Positions 7,660-12,964 of a DNA stretch of 12,964 nt are shown here, piece after piece; positions within the stretch are counted from its first letter, which is position 1, and each line of letters opens with the position of its first letter. The translations under genes and the position numbers were made by a program. The notes under the pieces are model-generated. The model was not told the origin of the DNA and did no database searches. It saw only the letters and a program-made list of their open reading frames with translations. The stretch is from Pseudomonadota bacterium (GTDB lineage Bacteria; Pseudomonadota; Gammaproteobacteria; Burkholderiales; SG8-39). Where the stretch lies: the NCBI GenBank assembly GCA_021847125.1, contig JAJZUK010000003.1:1-12964 (forward strand), in the 5' to 3' direction.

Positions 7660-8778
7660 ATGACCCTGAAACACCTGCTGGCCTGCCTGCTGCTGCTGCC
7701 CGCCCTCGCGTTTGCGGACGCCCCGCCCCCGATTGCCGCCAAATCCTGGCTGCTCTACGACTTGACCAGCGCCCAAGCCATCACCAGCGCGAATGAGCGC
7801 GAGCGCGTAGAGCCCGCTTCGCTGACCAAGCTGATGACGGCCTATCTCGCGTTCTCGGCGCTGAAACAAAAGACCTTGACGCCGGAGCAGATCGTGCCGG
7901 TATCGGAACGCGCCCAGAAAGCGCCCGGCTCGCGCATGTTCATCGAACCGAACAAGCCGGTGAAGGTCGAGGAGTTGCTGCACGGCATGATCACGCAATC
8001 GGGCAACGACGCCTGCATCGCGCTCGCCGAAGTCATTGCCGGAAGCGAAGACCAGTTCGTGCAGATGATGAACCGCGAAGCGCGGCGCCTGGGCATGAAG
8101 GATACGAGCTTCACCAACGCGAGCGGGCTGTCCGACCCCAAACACTACTCGACCGCGTACGACCTGGGCCTGCTCGCCTCGGCGCTGATCCGTGATTTTC
8201 CCGAATACTATCCGCTGTATTCCCTGCGCGAGTACCGGTACAACAACATTTCCCAAACCAACCGCAACCGTCTGCTGTGGCTGGACCCGAACGTGGACGG
8301 CATGAAGACGGGCTATACTGAAAACGCCGGATTCTGTCTGATCGCGTCGGCCAAGCGCGGGACGCGGCGCCTGCTCTCGGTGGTGCTGGGCGCGAGTTCC
8401 GACAGCGCCCGGGCGCAGGAAAGCCTGAAACTGCTGAACTACGGATTCCAGTTTTACGATGCGGTGAAACTGTATGAGAAAGGACAGGCGGTAAGCACGT
8501 TGGAGGTCTGGAAAGGAGCCGAGAGACGACTCAAGGCCGGGTTTCTGTCCGACTTCTATGTCAGCGTACCGCGCGGGCTCGCCGATCAATTGAAGGCGGA
8601 CCTGGTAAGCATGCAGCCGCTGGTCGCGCCTATCGGCGTTGGACAGAGGGTGGGCGTGGTCAAAGTAACGCTGCAGAACAAACTGCTGGGAGAGTACCCG
8701 GTGGTGGCGCTGGAGAACGTGGCGATTGCCGGATTTTTCGGCCGCGCCTGGGACAGCATGCGGATTTGGTTCAAGTGA
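7660..8778 (+). CDS. dacA: D-alanyl-D-alanine carboxypeptidase (PBP5/6 family)
   Basis: This periplasmic serine peptidase removes the terminal D-Ala from peptidoglycan pentapeptides and so limits cross-linking. The 372-residue precursor has a clean signal peptide (MTLKHLLACLLLL..., likely cleaved after AFA at residue 19). The three penicilloyl-serine transferase motifs are S54-L-T-K57, S114-G-N116 and K216-T-G218. A C-terminal beta domain and a final amphipathic stretch (FGRAWDSMRIWF) would tether the enzyme to the outer face of the inner membrane, as in PBP5. ATG 7660 is preferred over in-frame TTG 7648, because it gives a standard signal peptide and lies further from the predicted transcription start. 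No clear ribosome site exists, so initiation may be nearly leaderless. Which of dacA, dacC or dacD it corresponds to cannot be decided here. Confidence 0.96.
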   Translation: MTLKHLLACLLLLPALAFADAPPPIAAKSWLLYDLTSAQAITSANERERVEPASLTKLMTAYLAFSALKQKTLTPEQIVPVSERAQKAPGSRMFIEPNKPVKVEELLHGMITQSGNDACIALAEVIAGSEDQFVQMMNREARRLGMKDTSFTNASGLSDPKHYSTAYDLGLLASALIRDFPEYYPLYSLREYRYNNISQTNRNRLLWLDPNVDGMKTGYTENAGFCLIASAKRGTRRLLSVVLGASSDSARAQESLKLLNYGFQFYDAVKLYEKGQAVSTLEVWKGAERRLKAGFLSDFYVSVPRGLADQLKADLVSMQPLVAPIGVGQRVGVVKVTLQNKLLGEYPVVALENVAIAGFFGRAWDSMRIWFK

Positions 8779-8879
8779 CCGCTGCGAAGCGGCGGTCATC
8801 CCGAGGAGCGGGAGCGACGAGGGATCTGCTTTTGTACCCCTGGAAACGGCAGATTCTTCCGGCATCGCCTTCGGAATCA
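8777..8879. repeat. MITE-like imperfect palindromic repeat between dacA and dat
   Basis: A small hairpin (GACCGC 8777-8782 with GCGGTC 8792-8797) straddles the dacA stop. It runs into TCATCCCGAGGAGCG at 8796, continuing to GAGGGATCTGC at 8829. The far arm, 8849-8879 (GCAGATTC ... TTCGGAATCA), is the imperfect reverse complement of 8796-8829: ATCTGC and GCAGAT pair exactly, and the outer ends match TCATCCCGAG against TGATTCCGAA. Sequences of the form TCATYCCGAG...GRATCT, often with a mirrored right arm, are dispersed intergenic repeats in many bacterial genomes (from memory, not searched). The element fills nearly all of the dacA-dat gap and would fold in the mRNA just before the dat ribosome site. 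Confidence 0.6.
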
Positions 8880-8885
8880 TTTATC

Positions 8886-8890
8886 AGGAG
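8886..8890 (+). promoter_or_regulatory. Ribosome-binding site that fixes the dat start
   Basis: AGGAG lies directly against one in-frame ATG (8891, zero spacing) and six bases before a second (8897). Only the second has workable spacing, so translation is assigned to 8897. This also gives the family-typical N-terminus MIYLNGEW. Confidence 0.75.
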
Positions 8891-8896
8891 ATGCAG

Positions 8897-9766
8897 ATGA
8901 TTTATTTGAATGGCGAATGGATGCCGATCGAGCAGGCCAGGATTCCGGTGCTCGACCGGGGTTTCATTTTCGGCGACGGCGTGTACGAAGTGATTCCCTG
9001 CTATTCCGGCCACCCGTTCCGCTTGCGCGAACATCTCGCGCGCCTGCAGTCCAGCCTCGACGGCGTGCGCATGGCCAACCCCTACAGCCCGGAGCGCTGG
9101 ATTGAACTGGTGCGCGAGATCTTGGTCAAGAATCCGATGGTCGATCAATACGTCTACCTGCAGGTAACGCGCGGCGTGGCGCCGCGCGACCATGCTTTCC
9201 CCAAGGGTGTGAAGCCGACCGTGTTCATGATGTCCAACCCGCTCACCACGCCGCCGCAGGAACAGCGCGAGCGCGGCGTGGCCGCGGTCACCGTCGCCGA
9301 CAACCGCTGGCTGCGCTGCGACATCAAGTCGGTGTCGCTGCTCGCCAATTGCCTGCTGCGCCAGACCGCGGTCGACGCCGGCGCCGCCGAATCGGTGCTG
9401 CTGCGCGACGGCATGCTCACGGAGGGATCGGCGAGCAATATTTTTGCGGTCAGGAACGGCGTCATCATCACCCCACCCAAGTCCAATTTCATCCTGCCCG
9501 GCATCACCTACGACGTGGTCATCGAACTTGCGCGCGCCAACCGGATGCCGCTGGAGATCCGCCAGGTGAGCGAAGCCGAGGTGCGCGATGCGGACGAACT
9601 CTGGCTCACCTCCTCGACCAAGGAAGTGCTGCCGATTTCGACCCTGGACGGCAAGCCGGTCGGCCACGGTCCAGGCGCGGGCAAACCCGGACCGGTGGCC
9701 GCGCGCATGTATCAGCTCTACCAGGACTACAAGCGCACGGTGATGCGTGCACCGGACCATGTCTGA
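8897..9766 (+). CDS. dat: D-amino acid aminotransferase (class IV, PLP-dependent)
   Basis: This cytoplasmic enzyme exchanges amino groups between D-amino acids and 2-oxo acids, classically D-Ala + 2-oxoglutarate to pyruvate + D-Glu. It has 289 residues. Numbering runs one less than the well-studied Bacillus enzyme: the PLP lysine is Lys144 (CDIKSVSLLAN; Lys145 there), Glu176 (EGSASN) corresponds to Glu177, and Arg97 and His99 (PRDH) correspond to the Arg98/His100 substrate-carboxylate trap. That trap favours D-specific aminotransferase over the branched-chain (IlvE) or aminodeoxychorismate lyase (PabC) branches of the fold. It lies between a carboxypeptidase that releases D-Ala and the lipoate genes. 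The palindromic repeat upstream may separate its expression from that of dacA. Confidence 0.9.
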   Translation: MIYLNGEWMPIEQARIPVLDRGFIFGDGVYEVIPCYSGHPFRLREHLARLQSSLDGVRMANPYSPERWIELVREILVKNPMVDQYVYLQVTRGVAPRDHAFPKGVKPTVFMMSNPLTTPPQEQRERGVAAVTVADNRWLRCDIKSVSLLANCLLRQTAVDAGAAESVLLRDGMLTEGSASNIFAVRNGVIITPPKSNFILPGITYDVVIELARANRMPLEIRQVSEAEVRDADELWLTSSTKEVLPISTLDGKPVGHGPGAGKPGPVAARMYQLYQDYKRTVMRAPDHV

Positions 9767-9813
9767 ACACCTGCTGCAAGATGAAGCTCGCAACAGCAAA
9801 CACCGGAAAGCAT

Positions 9814-9830
9814 GAGGGAAGTATCCCCTC
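9814..9830 (+). other. Small hairpin between two possible ybeD starts
   Basis: GAGGG (9814-9818) pairs with CCCTC (9826-9830) across a seven-base loop. It sits between an upstream in-frame ATG (9812) and the preferred ATG (9839). If 9839 is the real start, the GAGGG that could act as ribosome site is too far away unless the RNA is folded, and folding would also mask it. The stem is short and its role is uncertain. Confidence 0.25.
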
Positions 9831-9838
9831 GTTGTGCC

Positions 9839-10114
9839 ATGAACCCCAAGCCTGAACCCGAGTCGCTGCTCGCCTTTCCCTGCGACTTCCCGATCAAGAT
9901 CATGGGCGAGACCCAGCCGGGGTTTGCGCAGGAGGTGATGGCGGTGGTCCTGCGCCACGCGCCGGATTTCGACGCCGCCACCATGGAGATGCGCAAGAGC
10001 CGCCTGGGAAAATACCTGTCGCTGACAGTCACCGTGCGCGCCACCTCGCGCGTACAGCTGGATGATCTGTATCGCGACCTGTGCGACCATCCGATGGTCA
10101 AGATGGTGCTGTAG
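9839..10114 (+). CDS. ybeD: YbeD family protein (DUF493)
   Basis: This small protein of unknown function has 91 residues. It aligns along its whole length with E. coli YbeD: LLAFPCDFPIKIMG near the start, VMAVVLRHAP in the middle, SRLGKYLSLTVTVRATS, and the ending MVKMVL. YbeD has an alpha-beta fold resembling ACT regulatory domains, and the family is usually found next to lipB, so a role connected to lipoate metabolism or its control is often suggested but not shown. The start at 9839 gives the family-typical length; an in-frame ATG at 9812 would add nine residues (MREVSPRCA) and has GGAAAG just upstream, so it cannot be excluded. The stop is two bases before lipB. Confidence 0.88.
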   Translation: MNPKPEPESLLAFPCDFPIKIMGETQPGFAQEVMAVVLRHAPDFDAATMEMRKSRLGKYLSLTVTVRATSRVQLDDLYRDLCDHPMVKMVL

Positions 10115-10116
10115 GC

Positions 10117-10824
10117 ATGCACAGCGAAAGCCAAAGGCAGTTGGCCGAAGCGGCGCGGGCAAAGGCGCGCGCGCCCGGAACCGCGCTGCGCACGCCGCTT
10201 CCGGCGCCGCACCTCAGGCAGCTCGGCCTCACCGAGTATCAGCCGGCCTATGCCGCGATGCGCCAGTTCACCAGCTCGCGCACGGATGACACGCCGGACG
10301 AAATCTGGCTGCTTGAGCACCCGCCGGTATACACCGCGGGCCTCGCCTGCCGCCCCGAACACCTGCCGCGCGAACCCGGCATTGCGCTCGCGCGCATCGA
10401 TCGCGGCGGCCAGATCACTTATCACGGTCCGGGCCAGGTGGTGATGTACACGCTGCTCGATCTCGCGCGGCGCAAGCTGAAGATCAGGCCCTTCGTCAGC
10501 CTGCTAGAGCAGGCGGTGATCGATACCCTGGCCCATCACGATGTCTTGGCGCAGCGCAAGAGCGGCGCGCCCGGCATTTACGTGGACGGCGCAAAAATCG
10601 CGGCGCTGGGGCTGCGTGTGCGCAGCCGCGGCTGCTATCACGGCGTCGCGCTGAACGTGGACATGGACCTCGCCCCTTTCCTGGCGATCGATCCCTGCGG
10701 CTACCCCGGGCTGGCGGTGACCCAGGCGCGCGACCTGGGCATCAGGGCCTCTCCAGGGGAGCTGGGCGAGCAGCTCGCCGCCGAATTGACCCGACTCCTG
10801 GCGCAACATGAGCGCAGGCGCTGA
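10117..10824 (+). CDS. lipB: Octanoyl-[ACP]:protein N-octanoyltransferase LipB
   Basis: LipB moves octanoate from acyl carrier protein to the lipoyl-domain lysine of target proteins, the first step of de novo lipoate assembly. The catalytic Lys160 ([11 protein letters not shown]) and Cys194 (DPCGY) are 34 residues apart, exactly as Lys135 and Cys169 are in E. coli LipB. The [12 protein letters not shown] signature is at about residues 99-110. At 235 residues it is longer than the E. coli enzyme: about 25 extra, mostly Ala/Arg-rich residues precede the core that begins at LRQLGL. In-frame TTG at 10141, behind AAAGG, would remove eight of these and is an alternative start. It follows ybeD by two bases and overlaps lipA by 17, so the three are surely cotranscribed. 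Confidence 0.95.
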   Translation: MHSESQRQLAEAARAKARAPGTALRTPLPAPHLRQLGLTEYQPAYAAMRQFTSSRTDDTPDEIWLLEHPPVYTAGLACRPEHLPREPGIALARIDRGGQITYHGPGQVVMYTLLDLARRKLKIRPFVSLLEQAVIDTLAHHDVLAQRKSGAPGIYVDGAKIAALGLRVRSRGCYHGVALNVDMDLAPFLAIDPCGYPGLAVTQARDLGIRASPGELGEQLAAELTRLLAQHERRR

Positions 10825-11740
10825 AACAGGCCGCGCCAAAACGGCGCGCATTCCGATCAAGATCCTGCCGCAGGAGCGCCTGAAAAAGCCCGGGTGGATC
10901 CGGGTCAAGGCCGGATCCGACAGCACGCGCTTCGGTGAAATCAAGCTGCTGCTGCGCGGCGCGAAGCTGCACACCGTATGCGAGGAAGCCTCCTGCCCGA
11001 ATATCGGCGAGTGCTTCGGCAAGGGCACTGCGACCTTCATGATCCTGGGGGATTTGTGCACGCGGCGCTGCCCCTTCTGCGATGTCGCCCACGGGCGGCC
11101 GGTCGCACCCGACGCGGGCGAGCCGCTGCACCTCGCGCAGGCCATCGCCGCGCTCGCGCTCAATTACGTGGTCATCACCAGCGTCGACCGCGACGACCTG
11201 CGCGACGGCGGCGCGCGGCATTTCGCCGACTGCATCCGTGCGGTGCGCGCGCTTGCGCCGCGCACGCGCGTCGAAGTGCTGGTGCCCGATTTTCGCGGCC
11301 GTCTGGAAATCGCACTCGAAATCCTCGCCGCCGACCCACCCGACGTGATGAACCACAATCTCGAGACCGTGCCCCGGCTGTACCGCCAGGCCCGCCCCGG
11401 CTCGGACTACGGCCATTCGCTCAAGCTGCTGCGGGAATTCAAGGCGCTGCGGCCCGGCATCCCGACCAAGTCGGGCCTGATGCTGGGCCTGGGCGAGACC
11501 GACGAGGAGATACTCGCCGTGATGCGCGACCTGCGCGCGCACGGCGTGGACCTGCTCACCATAGGCCAGTACCTGCAGCCGACCGCGCACCACCTGCCGG
11601 TGCTGCGCTACGTCCACCCGGACGGCTTTGCGGTGTTCGAGCAAGCGGCCCGGGAAATGGGCTTTCTGCACGCGGCGATCGGGCCGATGGTGCGCTCGAG
11701 CTACCATGCCGACAAACAGGCGCACGCCGCAGGGGTCTAG
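10808..11740 (+). CDS. lipA: Lipoyl synthase LipA (radical SAM)
   Basis: LipA inserts two sulfur atoms into the protein-bound octanoyl chain made by LipB, using two [4Fe-4S] clusters. The auxiliary cluster ligands are Cys58, Cys63 and Cys69 ([12 protein letters not shown]), and the radical-SAM cluster ligands are Cys84, Cys88 and Cys91 (CTRRCPFC). The 26-residue offset between the two sets matches E. coli LipA (68 and 94). The C-terminal R296-S-S-Y299 motif supplies the conserved Ser298 that ligates the sacrificial auxiliary cluster. The length of 310 is normal. The start at 10808 lies within the end of lipB in another frame. Its stop codon sits in a hairpin shared with the converging minus-strand gene. 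Confidence 0.98.
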   Translation: MSAGAETGRAKTARIPIKILPQERLKKPGWIRVKAGSDSTRFGEIKLLLRGAKLHTVCEEASCPNIGECFGKGTATFMILGDLCTRRCPFCDVAHGRPVAPDAGEPLHLAQAIAALALNYVVITSVDRDDLRDGGARHFADCIRAVRALAPRTRVEVLVPDFRGRLEIALEILAADPPDVMNHNLETVPRLYRQARPGSDYGHSLKLLREFKALRPGIPTKSGLMLGLGETDEEILAVMRDLRAHGVDLLTIGQYLQPTAHHLPVLRYVHPDGFAVFEQAAREMGFLHAAIGPMVRSSYHADKQAHAAGV

Positions 11741-11758
11741 CCCGCGGCGGGCGGGTTA
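11738..11758. terminator. Possible hairpin at the lipA convergent junction
   Basis: TAGCCCGC (11738-11745) pairs with GCGGGTTA (11751-11758) over a five-base loop, counting one G-U pair. The stem includes the stop codon of lipA on the plus strand and the stop codon of the converging gene on the minus strand. Only 15 bases separate the two genes. There is no T-run after the stem on either strand, so it is not a textbook intrinsic terminator; it may still protect 3' ends or slow polymerase in both directions. Confidence 0.35.
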
Positions 11759-12439
11759 GAAGAACACTTCGCTGCGGCGCGCGCCGGCGTCCAGTTCGAA
11801 CATGGCGAAGCGGATGACGTTGGCCGCCTTTTGCAGACCGCTTTTCGACAAGCGCGTCGGCTGGTCATAGTCTTCAGGCTCGTTGCAGATCAAGCGCAGA
11901 TCGATCAGGGCAACGCGCGCCGCGACGGCGCGCTTAGTGACGCGGTCGTTGAACACGGCCAGGGCCGCGCAGGCGGTGCGCTGGCGCACCGGATCCTTGT
12001 AATTGGGCTGAAACATGGTGCACACCATGATTACCAATTGGGCCGCCTGCGCGACGTGGATCAGCCGATCGAGCGTGCGTTCGAACTCGTCGGCGGCGAG
12101 CGCCAACTGCTCCAGCGTCTGCCCGTACGCATCCTGCCGGCTGTGCAGCAGCCCGCTCTGCTCGATCGCGTGATTGCCTTCGATGAAAATGATCGCGTGG
12201 GTGGCGTCCCTGGGCAAAACGGCGGACGGCCCAGCGCGCTCGACTTCGGCCGCGGAGACGACGCTGATTTTCCACTGATTGCGCGTCCCGGGAAGGAGGG
12301 CATCCTCGAATTCTCCCGGGGTCTTGTCGATGCTGCTGTAGGCGTCGATCAAGGCGTCCCCGAGCAGCACGACATGTCTGGACTGTTTGCGCCTGGAAGC
12401 TGGCGCGGCAGAAGGCTTCGGTCTGGACGGCTGTTTCAT
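11756..12439 (-). CDS. SGNH/GDSL hydrolase-like protein lacking the catalytic serine
   Basis: This is a 227-residue, apparently cytoplasmic protein with a basic Pro/Ser-rich head of about 20 residues and no signal peptide. The body follows the block order of SGNH/GDSL hydrolases. Block I is VVLLGDALID (23-32), where the family has GDS. Block III is IIFIEGNHA (83-91), where the family usually has GGND. The late block is LIDLRLICNEPEDY (178-191). The CTMFQPNYKDP and FND segments also resemble a proteobacterial SGNH subfamily as I remember it. Residue 29 is Ala (codon GCC), so the nucleophilic Ser is absent, and no D-x-x-H triad is evident near the end. It may therefore be a non-catalytic binding protein. 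The start at 12439 lies 17 bases after polA, and the two are probably cotranscribed. No function can be assigned. Confidence 0.8.
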   Translation of the reverse strand: MKQPSRPKPSAAPASRRKQSRHVVLLGDALIDAYSSIDKTPGEFEDALLPGTRNQWKISVVSAAEVERAGPSAVLPRDATHAIIFIEGNHAIEQSGLLHSRQDAYGQTLEQLALAADEFERTLDRLIHVAQAAQLVIMVCTMFQPNYKDPVRQRTACAALAVFNDRVTKRAVAARVALIDLRLICNEPEDYDQPTRLSKSGLQKAANVIRFAMFELDAGARRSEVFF

Positions 12440-12456
12440 TTCGCCCGCGAATAAGG

Positions 12457-12964
12457 TTAGTGCGCCTGCTCCCAGTTTGCACCCACACCGACATCCACGA
12501 CAAGCGGCACCGCCAGCCTGGCCACCCCGGTCATCAGCCCGGGGAGCGTTTCGCGCACTTGCGCGAGCTCCGCCTGCGGCACTTCCAGCACCAGTTCGTC
12601 GTGCACTTGCATCACCTGCTTCGCGCACAGCCGCTGCGCATCCAGCCAGTCCTGCACCGCGATCATCGACAGCTTGATCAGGTCCGCCGCCGTCCCCTGC
12701 ATCGGCGCGTTGATGGCGGCGCGCTCCGCGCCCTGTCGCCGGCCGGCGTTGGCGGCGCGGATTTCGGCGAGCCACAGGCGCCGGCCGAACACCGTCTCGA
12801 CATAACCGCGCTCGCGCGCCTGCTCGCGCGTCTGCTGCATGTAGCGCGCCACGCCGGGGTAGCGCATGAAGTAGCTGTCGATATAGGCCTGGGCGGTGGC
12901 GCGTTCCAGCCCCAGGGCCTGCGCCACGCCGAACGCCGACATGCCGTAGATCAGGCCGAAGTTG
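12457..12964 (-). CDS. polA: DNA polymerase I, C-terminal part (cut by the window edge)
   Basis: Only the last 168 codons are in the window; the 5' part lies beyond 12964. At the edge the reading frame shows NFGLIYGMSAFG, the O-helix of family A polymerases, including the Phe and Tyr that contact the nucleotide (Phe762/Tyr766 in E. coli Pol I). VHDELVLEV (His-Asp-Glu codons at 12595-12603) is motif C, with the catalytic Asp corresponding to E. coli Asp882. The ending GANWEQAH* closely matches the E. coli C-terminus. The Tyr residue in the O-helix is typical of bacterial Pol I and allows dideoxynucleotide use. Pol I fills gaps and removes primers in replication and repair. The window does not show whether the 3'-5' and 5'-3' exonuclease domains are intact. 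Confidence 0.98.
   Translation of the reverse strand, partial: NFGLIYGMSAFGVAQALGLERATAQAYIDSYFMRYPGVARYMQQTREQARERGYVETVFGRRLWLAEIRAANAGRRQGAERAAINAPMQGTAADLIKLSMIAVQDWLDAQRLCAKQVMQVHDELVLEVPQAELAQVRETLPGLMTGVARLAVPLVVDVGVGANWEQAH

Noticed and set aside
9781..9855. A 24-codon reading frame before and across the ybeD start
   Set aside because: No ribosome site precedes it, and the peptide shows no run of regulatory codons or leader-peptide pattern. It is mentioned only as a weak element in the ybeD start finding.
12440..12775. Extension of the SGNH-like gene upstream to 12775, giving 339 residues
   Set aside because: The extra residues overlap polA in another frame and are Arg/Ala/Gly-rich without motifs. 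ATG 12439, just after the polA stop, is the sensible start.

Overview
The window is a GC-rich stretch of bacterial chromosome. The protein sequences and gene order fit a betaproteobacterium, although no rRNA or other phylogenetic marker is present to confirm this. All genes except the last two read on the + strand. Coding density is very high: the longest gap is about 118 bases, and many junctions overlap or abut.

Region 1 (1-7582) is a cell-elongation gene string: mreB, mreC, mreD, mrdA (PBP2), rodA, then two tandem rlpA paralogs. It encodes the rod-complex scaffold (MreB), its envelope partners (MreC, MreD), the peptidoglycan polymerase and cross-linker pair (RodA and PBP2), and two outer-membrane lipoproteins of the RlpA lytic transglycosylase / SPOR family. 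Junctions from mreC to rlpA are 1-3 base gaps or 4-8 base overlaps, which suggests one translationally coupled transcript. The only sizeable internal gap lies between mreB and mreC and holds two interleaved perfect 9-bp inverted repeats.

Region 2 (7583-9766) holds a D,D-carboxypeptidase of the PBP5 family with its own extended -10 promoter. A MITE-like imperfect palindrome follows, then a class IV PLP-dependent D-amino acid aminotransferase. Both enzymes act on the D-Ala economy of peptidoglycan.

Region 3 (9767-11740) is ybeD (DUF493), lipB and lipA, the lipoate pathway that modifies 2-oxoacid dehydrogenases and the glycine cleavage H protein. In E. coli, mrdA-mrdB-rlpA-dacA-ybeD-lipB-lipA form one neighbourhood and mreBCD lie elsewhere; here they are one continuous run.

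Region 4 (11741-12964) is on the minus strand and converges on lipA across a 15-base gap. It holds the C-terminal end of polA (cut by the window edge) followed by a small protein that resembles SGNH/GDSL hydrolases but has Ala where the nucleophilic Ser should be.

I see no mobile genes, CRISPR array, tRNA or rRNA. Most of the window is conserved housekeeping. The items most worth a second look are the apparently dead SGNH-like protein, the tandem rlpA pair, the mreB-mreC interleaved repeats and the palindromic element in front of dat.
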